A stretch of DNA of 37,913 nt from a virus. Positions 1 through 8,063 of the stretch are shown piece after piece. Position 1 is the first letter of the stretch. Each line of letters begins with the position of its first letter. The notes under the pieces are model-generated. The model did no database searches and had not been told where the DNA came from. It saw nothing but the letters and a program-made list of their open reading frames with translations. The position numbers and the translations under genes are program-made. The stretch lies in IMG/VR virus record IMGVR_UViG_3300049855_000145, positions 1 through 37,913 of that record. One strand, given 5' to 3'.

Positions 1-776
1 TTCGCTGGAACGTGACCAGCCTTGTGACAGATACACTCGACCTTCGCTGGAACGTGACCAGCCTTGTGACCGACACGATTGACCTGCGCTGGAACGTCAC
101 CAGCCTTGTGACCGACACGATTGACCTGCGCTGGAACGTCACCAGCCTTGTGACCGACACGATTGACCTGCGCTGGAACGTTGCCAGCCTTGTGACCGAC
201 ACGATTGACTTGCGCTGGAATGTCACCAGCCTTGTTAATGACACTCTCGACTTGCGCTGGAATGTCACCAGCCTTGTGACCGACACGATTGACTTGCGCT
301 GGAACGTCACCAGCCTTGTGAATGACACTCTCGACCTTCGTTGGGACCTTATCGCACAAGTCAACGACACTCTCGACCTTCGTTGGGACCTTATCGCACA
401 AGTCAACGACACTCTCGACCTTCGTTGGGACCTTATCGCACAAGTCAATGACACTCTCGATTTGCGCTGGAATGTTGCCAGCCTTGTGACCGATATGATT
501 GACCTGCGCTGGGACGTGACCAGCCTTGTGAATGACACTCTCGACTTGCGCTGGGACGTGACCAGCCTTGTGACAGACACCCTAGACATTCGCTGGGATA
601 TACTGACCTCTGTCACTTCTGTAACAGACACCCTAGACCTTCGTTGGGACGTGACCAGCCTAGTCAATGATACGGTTGACCTTCGTTGGGACGTGTCCAG
701 CCTTGTGACAGACATCCTAGACCTTCGCTGGAATCTTAGCCAACTAGTTTTTGATACGGTTGACCTTCGTTGGAAT
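1..776 (+). repeat. 42-bp coding tandem repeat, 18 units in view
   Basis: In-frame 42-bp repeats encode the DLRW-containing 14-residue unit. Some neighbours are identical in DNA (for example 93-134 and 135-176, or 345-386 and 387-428), which points to recent duplication. Others differ by several substitutions. One unit is 51 bp long (codes 17 residues, around 597-647) and shifts the register by three residues. The array probably continues left of the window. Confidence 0.9.
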
Positions 777-920
777 CTCGGCTTCTTCTACTCGGGGTAC
801 AACATTGCAGGTAGGCGGGTAGACATCGTGAGTGATGCTAGGCGGGTAGACATCGTGAGTGACTCCCGAATAATCTCTGCTGGAAATTTGCCTCGAATTG
901 CTGTAATACCCGTCGAGTAG
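1..920 (+). CDS. Tandem-repeat structural protein, 5'-truncated by the window edge
   Basis: The frame is already open at base 3 (codons R-W-N before the first GTG at 12), so the true start lies upstream and at least 305 residues are visible. Eighteen copies of a 14-residue unit, consensus VTSLVTDTIDLRWN, fill the first 255 residues counted from position 12. The tail section contains two copies of ARRVDIVSD (bases 813-866) and ends IAVIPVE. The period equals two heptads with V/L and T/L at the a/d positions, which would suit a fibrous coiled coil. The gene sits just before the head-tail connector genes, where decoration or head-fibre proteins can be found. I recognise no named family. The role as a fibrous virion protein is inferred from repeats and position only. 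Confidence 0.7.
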   Translation, partial: RWNVTSLVTDTLDLRWNVTSLVTDTIDLRWNVTSLVTDTIDLRWNVTSLVTDTIDLRWNVASLVTDTIDLRWNVTSLVNDTLDLRWNVTSLVTDTIDLRWNVTSLVNDTLDLRWDLIAQVNDTLDLRWDLIAQVNDTLDLRWDLIAQVNDTLDLRWNVASLVTDMIDLRWDVTSLVNDTLDLRWDVTSLVTDTLDIRWDILTSVTSVTDTLDLRWDVTSLVNDTVDLRWDVSSLVTDILDLRWNLSQLVFDTVDLRWNLGFFYSGYNIAGRRVDIVSDARRVDIVSDSRIISAGNLPRIAVIPVE

Positions 921-930
921 GAGAAGAACG

Positions 931-1272
931 ATGACCACGCTAAAGATAGAGAGATACCGGGGTGATACCGTACCTGATAAGTACATCATGGTAGACGAGA
1001 ACGACGCCGTTCTCGACATCTCGACTGGTTACGCGTTTAGACTGACCGTCAGTAGTGAGCAGAATCCGATCAACACCGACAACCAGTTGTACGAGGTGGT
1101 GGGTGTGGTGACTGACGGACCTGCAGGTGCGGTGGACTTCTCACCATCGCCCGTACAAGCTGACCAGGAACCAGGAACGTACTTCTATGACGTAGAGGTG
1201 ACCTATCCTTCAGGATCAGTGAAGACAATCGAGAAAGGGAAGTACATCTACAAGCAGGACATTGGAAAATGA
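931..1272 (+). CDS. Small beta-rich virion protein, Ig-like/BppU-like
   Basis: This 113-residue protein starts at an ATG after AGGAG (about 919-923). The sequence alternates hydrophobic and polar residues and reads like a single beta-sandwich: an RGDT near the start, then FRLTVSSEQN, then GTYFYDVEVTYPSG and KGKYIYKQDI at the end. This resembles the N-terminal Ig-like domain of phage BppU-type proteins, but the resemblance is general. It overlaps the next gene by ATGA (1269-1272), so the two are translationally coupled in the head-tail joining cluster. The exact role is unknown. Confidence 0.6.
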   Translation: MTTLKIERYRGDTVPDKYIMVDENDAVLDISTGYAFRLTVSSEQNPINTDNQLYEVVGVVTDGPAGAVDFSPSPVQADQEPGTYFYDVEVTYPSGSVKTIEKGKYIYKQDIGK

Positions 1273-1751
1273 GCACAGTAGGAACAGATGTGTATGACAC
1301 CGTAGCGGCCGCAGATACCTACTGGACTGCTCGCGGTAACGAGACCTGGCTTGACTCCGATGACAAGGAAGTGTACTTGATTAAAGCGACCGATTGGCTC
1401 GACCGCAACTTCACTTGGAGAGGCACTCGCTTGACAGAGGCTCAGCGCCTCGGCTGGCCTCGTGCTGACGCCTACGACGACGACGAATACCAGATTGGTC
1501 TGACAGAGGCGCCATGGCAGGTCAAGGAAGCAATGTTCATTGTTGCTGATTTGTTCCGTGATGGTACTTATGATCTCACAGGCGTTTTAACGTCCAACAA
1601 TCGTTCGCTAAAGCGTCAAAAGGTTGACGTGATTGAAGTCGAGTACGATCCAGGTTCGCGCCTTCCGGGCGCAGACGTTGTCACTCATGTGATCAAGCTT
1701 TTGCGCCCTGTCATGCTGACAAGTGGCGAAGGTCGGTTGCTGCGGGTGTAA
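1269..1751 (+). CDS. Head-tail connector protein (DnaT-like phage family)
   Basis: This 160-residue protein resembles the phage family often labelled 'putative DnaT-like', which occupies the head-tail adaptor slot. Visible features are an N-terminal helix with YDTVAAADTYWTARG, then KATDWLDRNFTWRGTR, the conserved-looking LGWPRADAY, and the C-terminal LLRPVML. Such proteins form the ring under the portal (gp6/gp15-like adaptors). Order supports this: it is followed by head closure, tail completion and tail terminator genes. The DnaT label is historical and probably not functional. The start is set by the ATGA overlap with the upstream gene. Confidence 0.7.
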   Translation: MSTVGTDVYDTVAAADTYWTARGNETWLDSDDKEVYLIKATDWLDRNFTWRGTRLTEAQRLGWPRADAYDDDEYQIGLTEAPWQVKEAMFIVADLFRDGTYDLTGVLTSNNRSLKRQKVDVIEVEYDPGSRLPGADVVTHVIKLLRPVMLTSGEGRLLRV

Positions 1752-1752
1752 C

Positions 1753-2133
1753 ATGGCGTTTTACACCGACATGCGAGACAACGTGGTCGCGCCTCTCATC
1801 AGAGAGTACGGCGTCGCTGCAACTTTGCGGCAGGTTATGGTCACTTATGACCCAACCACAGGTGTTGGCTCAAACAGCAATACCGACACGGAAATTCGTC
1901 TCGTCAAGTTGCCTATTGAGCGTCCGAAGCTCCGCAACTTCTTTCGAGACGACTTGATCGAGCGCGCGTCCTACTTGTTCCTTGTCAGCGCGAAGGAGAT
2001 TGCCGAGGCGTCGATTACACCGACCGCCAACGATAAGATCATCTTGAACGGTACAACACATGCAATCGTTGCCGTCAACGAAGTTGCTCCAGGCGAAACC
2101 TGCGTCCTCTACAAGATCATGGTGGAAGGGTAA
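1753..2133 (+). CDS. Head closure-type protein
   Basis: The ATG at 1753 comes directly after the upstream stop. A longer in-frame start at 1723 would overlap that gene without benefit, so 1753 is preferred and gives 126 residues. The protein has an N-terminal helix (MAFYTDMRDNVVAPLIREYG) and then short beta strands such as ASYLFLVSAKEI and DKIILNGTTHAIVAV. That is the compact beta fold expected of SPP1 gp16-like head closure proteins. The assignment rests mainly on position between the connector and the HK97 gp10-like gene. It ends in a TAATG overlap with the next gene. Confidence 0.55.
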   Translation: MAFYTDMRDNVVAPLIREYGVAATLRQVMVTYDPTTGVGSNSNTDTEIRLVKLPIERPKLRNFFRDDLIERASYLFLVSAKEIAEASITPTANDKIILNGTTHAIVAVNEVAPGETCVLYKIMVEG

Positions 2134-2528
2134 TGGATGCTCGTGGATTTTCTCGCGAACTGAAGCGCTTTGTCAACGAGGACGTGAAGAAGCGCGCCCT
2201 CAAGAAGTACAAGCAGATCGTTCTAGACCTCGGTAGTTCAGTCATACGCGACACACCGGTAGATACCGGGCTAGCAAGGGCGTCTTGGCACTTCACTACA
2301 TCACGAGTGTCAGCCGCTTTTGACGAGCGCAAGCGCGATTCTACTGGCAGCGCTGCCCTTGGCCGACTGCAGGGCGTTGTATCACGCTTGGTGTTAAACC
2401 AGCCAGTGTACATGGCAAACAATGCACCTTATATTGAACGTCTGGAATACGGTTGGTCCCAGCAGGCTCCTAATGGCATGCTGGCCAAGAACATTGCTCG
2501 GGTCCGCTCAAAGTACAAGGTGCTGTAA
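2133..2528 (+). CDS. Tail completion/neck protein, HK97 gp10-like
   Basis: This 131-residue protein has the hallmarks of the HK97 gp10 family. It has a basic helical N-terminus, then VIRDTPVDTGLARASWH, where the 'TPVDTG..R.SW' pattern is typical. The C-terminal YIERLEYGWSQQAPNGML matches the common 'Y...lEyG.s.qap.Gm' ending. The family completes the tail top and joins it to the head. Start and stop both overlap neighbours by TAATG, so it is co-translated with the head closure and tail terminator genes. Confidence 0.8.
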   Translation: MDARGFSRELKRFVNEDVKKRALKKYKQIVLDLGSSVIRDTPVDTGLARASWHFTTSRVSAAFDERKRDSTGSAALGRLQGVVSRLVLNQPVYMANNAPYIERLEYGWSQQAPNGMLAKNIARVRSKYKVL

Positions 2529-2932
2529 TGGGTTACGAAAGCGCACATAACGCGATCAGGTCACGCATGGCGTCAAACTGGAGTACAACGACCATTGCCT
2601 ATCCTAACGTCGAGTTTCGCCCTCCCGCCGGAGATGTCTCTTGGGTTCGCTTAACAATCCAGGACGGCGACTCCTTTCAAGCGTCCATGGGCGCTGCGGC
2701 AAATATCTATCGACATCCAGGCACGATTATTGTAAACATCTTCACACCTCTGAACCAGGGGGACAAGCTGGCGTTGCAATATGCCGACTCGATTTCTGCC
2801 ATCTTCCGGAGCTGGCAGGATAACGGATCAGGGATCCGTTGCGGAGCACCACAAGTTCGTCAACTGGGTCCAGATGACAAGTGGTACCACGTAACCGTCA
2901 GCGTTCCGTTCGAGCGCGACACAGCATTCTAA
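2528..2932 (+). CDS. Tail terminator protein (DUF4128-like)
   Basis: This 134-residue protein resembles the DUF4128 / gpU-like tail terminators that cap the tail tube and stop its polymerisation. The visible pattern is an N-terminal helix (YESAHNAIRSRMASNW), then strands FRPPAGDVSWVRLTIQ and GTIIVNIFTPLNQGD, a helix ALQYADSISAIFR, and a final strand WYHVTVSVPFERDT. It lies exactly between the gp10-like gene and the tail tube gene, the usual siphovirus order. Confidence 0.75.
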   Translation: MGYESAHNAIRSRMASNWSTTTIAYPNVEFRPPAGDVSWVRLTIQDGDSFQASMGAAANIYRHPGTIIVNIFTPLNQGDKLALQYADSISAIFRSWQDNGSGIRCGAPQVRQLGPDDKWYHVTVSVPFERDTAF

Positions 2933-2942
2933 GGAGGGTCCC

Positions 2943-4142
2943 ATGACCTTTGCAGTCTCGAATCTCGTAGCCCTGCGCTACGTCGCGGAAAGCACTCTCG
3001 GCACGACTCCGTCTTCGCCGACGCTGACTCCAATCCGCTTCACATCGGAAAGCCTCAACTTCAACATCGACTTCGAGAAGTCCGAGGAAATTCGTTCCGA
3101 CCGTATGACACCCGACACGATCCAGGTCGGCGCCTCGGCCGATGGCTCGATTGAAGGTGAGCTGTCCTACGCGACCTACTCGGCCTTCATTGAAGGCGCC
3201 ATGTTCTCGACCTGGGTCACTTCGGGTTCGACTGTCGCGGCCGCAACGGACATCGCTATCAACAAGACAGCCGGCACACCGAACGCCTACGAACTGACGT
3301 CTGGTGCAACGAACTTCACGTCGCAGTCGTGGGTCGTGGGTCAGTTCATCAAAGTCACAGGCTTTGCTACTGCCGGCACCTTCTGGGCTCAGATCACGAG
3401 CATCGCCGCTTCTGCATTGGGCATCTATCCACTCACCGATGAGGTTGACGAAGCCGCGGGTGCTGCTGTCACCATCACGCCGCTCAACTACGTCCGCAAC
3501 GGCACGACAACGAAGTCCTTCACGATCCAGAAGGCGTTCACCGATCTCACCACGCCTGAGTACTACAACTTCACCGGCGCGGTGGTCGACACGATGACGC
3601 TGACACTCGAGACACGCTCGATTCTCAACGTCGAGTTCAGCTTCGTCAGCAAGAGCGCTGCGATGACTGAAACCCAGTTCTCGAGCGCTACCATCGGCAC
3701 GGCGAATACCAATGACGTGATGAACGCGGTCGGCAACGTCGCGGCCATCGTCTTTGACGGCGATCCAGGTGCGACTACCTTCTACTTCAACAACCTCGAG
3801 ATCGAGATCAACAACAACGTCCGCGGCCAAGAGGCCGTTGGCACCCTCGGCTTCATCGGCATCGTGCCAGGCCGCCAGGAGGTCATGGGCAAGCTTGAAC
3901 TGTACTTTGAGAGCTCTGCTCTCTTTGACAAGTTCCGGGCAGCCACCGCCTTCTCGCTGTCTTTCATGGTTGCGGATGCGGCAGGGCAGCGGTATATCTT
4001 CACCATCCCTCGGGCAAAGTACACGAGCATGGAAATCACCGCTGGCGGCCTCGACGAAGATATCTTCGCGTCGGCCGAGTTCGAAGGCTTGGTGAACTCC
4101 GCTGGTACCTACCAGTTCCAGATCTCGCGCGCCACGTCCTAA
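2943..4142 (+). CDS. Major tail tube protein
   Basis: This 399-residue protein is a phage tail tube subunit of the Phage_tube_2 type. The N-terminus (VALRYVAESTLGTTP) and the following SESLNFNIDFEKSEEIRSDR are typical: a strand, 'E.t.GttP', then a paired-strand segment. After it come GSIEGELSYATY and a long central part (about residues 85-180) that looks like an inserted beta domain. The second half (ITAGGLDEDIFASAEFEGL) closes the barrel. A very strong ribosome-binding site (AAGGAGGG, 2931-2938) fits a highly expressed virion protein, and a strong hairpin follows the gene. Confidence 0.85.
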   Translation: MTFAVSNLVALRYVAESTLGTTPSSPTLTPIRFTSESLNFNIDFEKSEEIRSDRMTPDTIQVGASADGSIEGELSYATYSAFIEGAMFSTWVTSGSTVAAATDIAINKTAGTPNAYELTSGATNFTSQSWVVGQFIKVTGFATAGTFWAQITSIAASALGIYPLTDEVDEAAGAAVTITPLNYVRNGTTTKSFTIQKAFTDLTTPEYYNFTGAVVDTMTLTLETRSILNVEFSFVSKSAAMTETQFSSATIGTANTNDVMNAVGNVAAIVFDGDPGATTFYFNNLEIEINNNVRGQEAVGTLGFIGIVPGRQEVMGKLELYFESSALFDKFRAATAFSLSFMVADAAGQRYIFTIPRAKYTSMEITAGGLDEDIFASAEFEGLVNSAGTYQFQISRATS

Positions 4143-4200
4143 CACTGACGGGAACAGTGTGAACACTCAGAGGGCCGGCATCCCGTTGCCGGCCTTCACT
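4142..4200 (+). terminator. Hairpin(s) after the tail tube gene, likely terminator or attenuator
   Basis: GGCCGGCA (4173-4180) and TGCCGGCC (4187-4194) form a perfect 8-bp GC stem with a 6-base loop, followed by TTCACTTTT. Upstream, ACACTG (4142-4147) pairs with CAGTGT (4155-4160). Such a site would lower transcription from the abundant tube gene into the chaperone gene. The T-run is interrupted, so termination may be partial. Confidence 0.6.
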
Positions 4201-4217
4201 TTTGAAGAGGATCTCAA

Positions 4218-4634
4218 ATGGATCTCGCGAAACTGCGTACCGACAAGTCAAAGATCAACGACGGCATCTGGGTTGAGGTGCTTCCGGACATCGAAGTCAA
4301 GATGATTTCAACCTCCTCGGTCGAGTTCAAGAAGTACGCCATGGAGCAGATGAAGCCTTACCAGGCCATTGGTTCTGAGCCAAACTTCGAAGAATCGAAC
4401 CGTCTCGGCGCCCGCGCCTTCTCGCACTGTGCAGTCAAGGATTGGCGCAGCAAGGACACTGAAGGCAACGTCAACCCTCACATCACACTCGACGGCGAAC
4501 AGATCACGTTCTCTCCTGACACAGCGCTGAAGGTGTTCCTCGAGATCGAGGAGTTCCTCACGGCGGTCGTCCGTGCGGCTGGCAACCTGTCGAACTTCCG
4601 AAAAGCTGCACTGGACAACACTTCGGGAAACTGA
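4218..4634 (+). CDS. Tail assembly chaperone, short form (lambda gpG-like)
   Basis: This 138-residue protein lies between the tail tube and tape measure genes, the conserved place for the tail assembly chaperone. It is acidic and helical, as seen in FLEIEEFLTAVVRAAGNLSN near the end. It begins MDLAKLRTDKSKINDG after a GAAGAGGA ribosome-binding site. The last codons are GGA AAC TGA, and the slippery heptamer GGGAAAC overlaps them. The protein is therefore made in two forms, as lambda gpG and gpGT are, to hold and deliver the tape measure during tail assembly. Sequence similarity to a named family is weak, so the call rests on position and the frameshift signal. Confidence 0.75.
   Translation: MDLAKLRTDKSKINDGIWVEVLPDIEVKMISTSSVEFKKYAMEQMKPYQAIGSEPNFEESNRLGARAFSHCAVKDWRSKDTEGNVNPHITLDGEQITFSPDTALKVFLEIEEFLTAVVRAAGNLSNFRKAALDNTSGN
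4625..4631 (+). other. Programmed -1 ribosomal frameshift site
   Basis: G-GGA-AAC in the frame of the short chaperone fits the X-XXY-YYZ rule and differs from lambda's GGGAAAG only in the last base. It is followed at once by the zero-frame TGA (4632-4634). The -1 frame is open from before the site to 5044. Downstream, bases 4648-4656 can pair with 4672-4680 (nine pairs, one G-U), a possible stimulator about 16 bases away. Confidence 0.8.
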
Positions 4635-5044
4635 GGGAGTACATCAGATGGCTCGTAGCCATGTCGCCGCGACGAGCCGTCTACCAGAAGATGATCCAGG
4701 ACGGCAAGGCCATCCCTAGTATTGAGGGTGCTCCTGCGGTGTCGCAAGGATCAGAGGTGTACTTGGAAACCTTCTTGTTGCTCTCAGCGGCTCGACCGGT
4801 CACAGAAGCGGGACCTCAACCGATTCCGATGGTGGACATCTGTGCATTGTTGGACACAATGAATGTGCTCGACGCAGACGAGCGGATCGGGTATATTGTG
4901 GTCATTCAAGCCTGCGACAATGAGTACCGAGATGCAGTAAGGAAGACCTCAAGTGACCGCGACTCTAGACGTCAACGTGAACCCGAAGGGGGCAGTAACG
5001 GGCGCGGCGGCGGCCGAAAGCGCGCTAAACCGCCTCGGGGTTAG
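4631..5044 (+). CDS. Tail assembly chaperone, frameshift extension (gpT-like part of a gpGT fusion)
   Basis: This is read after a -1 slip at 4625-4631, with the first new codon CTG at 4631. It adds 137 residues to the 138-residue short form, giving a product of about 275 residues. An internal ATG at 4661 exists but has no convincing ribosome-binding site, and the frame is open through the slippery site, so a fusion is more likely than a separate gene. The extension has a helical core (EVYLETFLLLSAARPV, ERIGYIVVIQACDNEYRDA). Its end is low-complexity, rich in Arg/Gly/Ser. The last 92 bases overlap the tape measure start at 4953, as is usual for this gene pair. Confidence 0.75.
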   Translation: MREYIRWLVAMSPRRAVYQKMIQDGKAIPSIEGAPAVSQGSEVYLETFLLLSAARPVTEAGPQPIPMVDICALLDTMNVLDADERIGYIVVIQACDNEYRDAVRKTSSDRDSRRQREPEGGSNGRGGGRKRAKPPRG

Positions 5045-8000
5045 CGCAGAACGGCTTGAGCAACGCCTCGGCACGACCTCCCAGACAATCGTCAAGGTTG
5101 GTGCGGCCTTCGCCGCAGTAACAGGCGCTTACTTCGTTGTCAAGCCTATCCTTGACGCCGCCGACGCTTACACGGTCGTCAACAACCGCCTCAAGTTGGT
5201 TACCTCGTCGAACGCAGACCTTGCCGACTCCTACAAGAAGGTTTTTGAAATTGCACAGCGCACCGCAGCGCCGCTAGAAGCAACGGCCAAGTTCTACTCC
5301 CAGTTGGCGCTGAACTCGAAAGAACTCGGGTTGACGCAGGAAAAGACCATGCGCATTACCGAGACCTTGTCGAAGGTCATTGCGTTGACAGGTCAGTCTG
5401 CCGAGGCATCAAGCAATGCCCTCATCCAGTTGCAGCAGGCCATGGGTTCGGGCGCGTTGCGCGGCGACGAGTTGCGCTCTATCATGGAACAGTTGCCATT
5501 GCTCGCACAGATTATCGCTGATAAGATGGGCACCACAGTCGGCAAGTTGAAGGAGTTCGGTGAGCAGGGCGCGATCACGTCAAAGATCGTTGCGGACGCT
5601 ATCCTCGCGTCGTCTGAGGACATTGACAAAGCATTCAGCCGGATCAATTTTACTTTCGCACAAGCATTCACTATCTTGAAGAACGGCTTCGTCGACTTCA
5701 TTGCCAAAATCAATGAAGCGTCAGGAGCACTCAGTGTACTGTCGAAAGCCATTGCTTGGGTCGGTAAAGAGTTCTCGTTCGTTGTGACTGTCCTCGGCTC
5801 ACTTGCTGCTGCGTGGGCGGTATTGAAGCTTGCGACCTGGTACAACCAGTTGTCCCAGGTTGCAGTGACCACAGTCGCGTTCTACCGCAACATGGCAATC
5901 GCCACAGGCACAGCGACTGGCTTCCAGCTCGCAATGACGCGCCTTTATCTCACGATTGAGCGCGCGACTATTGCTATGCGGACGTTTATGTTCTCGAACC
6001 CGTTCACCGCGATCTTTGCAGCGTTGACTATCGTGCTGCCGTTGCTGTATCACTTCCGCGACTCGATCAAGTTGTCCGCTGACGGCTCGGTCACGCTGGG
6101 CACTGTCATCAACCAGGCAGTCACCTACATTCAAGGAAAGATGCCCGCGATCATTGACGCGTTCTCGAAGGTCGGGACAGTCATCTACGATATTGTAAAG
6201 ACCATCGGCACAGGTCTCGTGCCTGTGTTCAAGGCCGCAATTGCCGCGTTCTCTCCGATCATCCAGGTGATCCAGGACGTGTGGAAGGCGTTCACCGGAT
6301 TGACTTCAGGCGTTGACAATGGAACAATCGCCATCGTCGCGATTGCGACCGCGATCAATCCTTTGCTCGGTGCGTTCACTTCCATAATCCTCGCACTGAA
6401 CAAGATCGACCCGGGTCTGAAGTCGGTCACGTTCGCCGTTACTGTGCTCAGCGAAGGTCTCGGACTGCTCCTGCGTCTCGCCATCACACCGTTGCTTGTT
6501 TCGTTTGCCGCAATCGTGTCTGTTCTCAATGCGTTCGGCGTTGTGTCAGACGAAACGGCGCTGAAGGTCGGCACGCAGGTTGCGGCCTTCATGGACTTCA
6601 AGACCGCACTTGTTGAGTCGGGTGAGCGTATGCAGATCGCATATGACACCATGATGGACGGCACAACCACAACGACTCAGAACACAAAGGCGACAGGCGA
6701 CCTCGCCAAGACTGCTAGCGGTTCGCTTGCTCCTGCGTTCAAGACCACTGCAGACGCGACCAAGACGATGGCCGACGAGACGAAGAAGGCCGCAACGAGC
6801 ACAGGTGATCTCGCAAAGAACGCTGCTGCAACACCGAAGCCTTTGAACGACACGACGCAGGCGATCCAGTCGTCAGGTGCAGCGGCCTCGCAAGCAGCTC
6901 AGCAGATTCGTGATCTTGCAGCGGCTTATCGTGAACTCGCTCAAGCAAAGGCGTCTGCTGGATCGTCTAGCGGCACTTCAGGTGGCACAGATGGTGAGCG
7001 CGCTAATGGCGGTCCCGTCACGTCAGGCAAGCGGTACCTCGTCGGTGAGCGCGGTCCCGAACTTTTCGTTCCGGGTTCTAGCGGCACAATCGTCCCGAAC
7101 GGTGCGGCGCAGGAGATGCAGCGCGCCTCCGGCCGTGGCGGGGATGCTGCTACCATCCAAGTGTCAAAGGCCGTCAAGGGTGTCGCTCGCGCGATTGACG
7201 GCCTCGCTTCTTCGCAGCGGACAACCCAGTCGAGCGTGCAAGCGTTCGAGGCATCAACGCAAGCTGTTATTGACAACAGTAAGGCGCTCAAGCGCGCGGC
7301 AATTGCGTACCAGCAGGCCGAGTCGTGGAAGTACACCGCGACCGACAATAACATGACTTTGCCAACTAGCCGATTTGGCGAGAACACGCCGACTGGTGTG
7401 CGATCTTACGGGGCACCGGCGACAAGCGTCTTTGACGCGGACTTCTATTCTGCTCAGATGCGAGAAAATCGTGTCCTCAAAGGCGACGAAGCGTACCGCT
7501 CTAACAATAAGAGTGGATTTGAGCGTTTAGGTGGTTCAGCTTTCTCGTACACGCAACGGGACTCAAATGATCCAGTCTCGCAAGAAATTGCATCGGCTCA
7601 AGCTCGCTTAGCGCTTGCCGTTAAGTCCTATGAGCGGTTTAAGGGCGTTGTGTCAGGCGCGATGCTCACAACGCTCGAGTATGCCGTGACTAGCTATACA
7701 CAGGAAGTCGAGTATCTGACACAGAAGCAGGGATTGATCAACGAGCAGTTGAAAAAGGCGCGCAACTCTATTGACGCTTACGAGCAGTTCTCTAAGGCTC
7801 TTCCTGAGATGATGAAGGCACCATCGAGCGTAACTGACTTCCAGACATATTGGCAGAATCAGGGTGGCTCGGTTGTGCCTAAAGAAGTCGACACGTATAA
7901 GTTGAGCAATAGCAAAGGCAGCGGACAAGCCAAGGAGGCGCCTACGATTGTGAACATGACCATCCACGCGAAGGATGCCAATTCCTACCGCAACAACCGA

Positions 8001-8063
8001 GCCGAGATCGAAGCAGGTTTGTACTCGATGGTCAAGAGCGCGAAGCGCAGGGCGGGTGACTAA
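4953..8063 (+). CDS. Tail tape measure protein
   Basis: This 1036-residue protein sets tail length and lines the tube. The GTG start at 4953 follows AAGGA (4939-4943). Residues about 90-280 match the tape measure N-terminal domain pattern (TAAPLEATAKFYSQLA, SGALRGDELRSIMEQLP, GKLKEFGEQGAITSK). Several strongly hydrophobic segments follow (near residues 275-300, 345-370, 455-490 and 500-530), as expected of a protein that enters the host membrane at infection. Around residues 680-715 is the common GERGPELFVPGSSG motif. The last 200 residues are helical. At about 1.5 angstrom per residue the tail would be roughly 150 nm long. That figure is an estimate from the usual rule, not a measurement. 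Confidence 0.95.
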   Translation: MTATLDVNVNPKGAVTGAAAAESALNRLGVSAERLEQRLGTTSQTIVKVGAAFAAVTGAYFVVKPILDAADAYTVVNNRLKLVTSSNADLADSYKKVFEIAQRTAAPLEATAKFYSQLALNSKELGLTQEKTMRITETLSKVIALTGQSAEASSNALIQLQQAMGSGALRGDELRSIMEQLPLLAQIIADKMGTTVGKLKEFGEQGAITSKIVADAILASSEDIDKAFSRINFTFAQAFTILKNGFVDFIAKINEASGALSVLSKAIAWVGKEFSFVVTVLGSLAAAWAVLKLATWYNQLSQVAVTTVAFYRNMAIATGTATGFQLAMTRLYLTIERATIAMRTFMFSNPFTAIFAALTIVLPLLYHFRDSIKLSADGSVTLGTVINQAVTYIQGKMPAIIDAFSKVGTVIYDIVKTIGTGLVPVFKAAIAAFSPIIQVIQDVWKAFTGLTSGVDNGTIAIVAIATAINPLLGAFTSIILALNKIDPGLKSVTFAVTVLSEGLGLLLRLAITPLLVSFAAIVSVLNAFGVVSDETALKVGTQVAAFMDFKTALVESGERMQIAYDTMMDGTTTTTQNTKATGDLAKTASGSLAPAFKTTADATKTMADETKKAATSTGDLAKNAAATPKPLNDTTQAIQSSGAAASQAAQQIRDLAAAYRELAQAKASAGSSSGTSGGTDGERANGGPVTSGKRYLVGERGPELFVPGSSGTIVPNGAAQEMQRASGRGGDAATIQVSKAVKGVARAIDGLASSQRTTQSSVQAFEASTQAVIDNSKALKRAAIAYQQAESWKYTATDNNMTLPTSRFGENTPTGVRSYGAPATSVFDADFYSAQMRENRVLKGDEAYRSNNKSGFERLGGSAFSYTQRDSNDPVSQEIASAQARLALAVKSYERFKGVVSGAMLTTLEYAVTSYTQEVEYLTQKQGLINEQLKKARNSIDAYEQFSKALPEMMKAPSSVTDFQTYWQNQGGSVVPKEVDTYKLSNSKGSGQAKEAPTIVNMTIHAKDANSYRNNRAEIEAGLYSMVKSAKRRAGD

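Noticed and set aside
1-776. CRISPR-like regular repeats
   Set aside because: The 42-bp units are contiguous, in frame and protein-coding, with no spacers between them.
2898-4166. 422-residue open frame on the minus strand
   Set aside because: It is a shadow of the tail tube gene. The product is an Arg/Asp/Glu/Val-rich nonsense composition without domains, and the + strand gene has strong family marks and a ribosome-binding site.
4661-5044. Separate gene starting at ATG 4661
   Set aside because: It lacks a good ribosome-binding site, and the frame runs back through the slippery heptamer, so it is treated as a frameshift extension.
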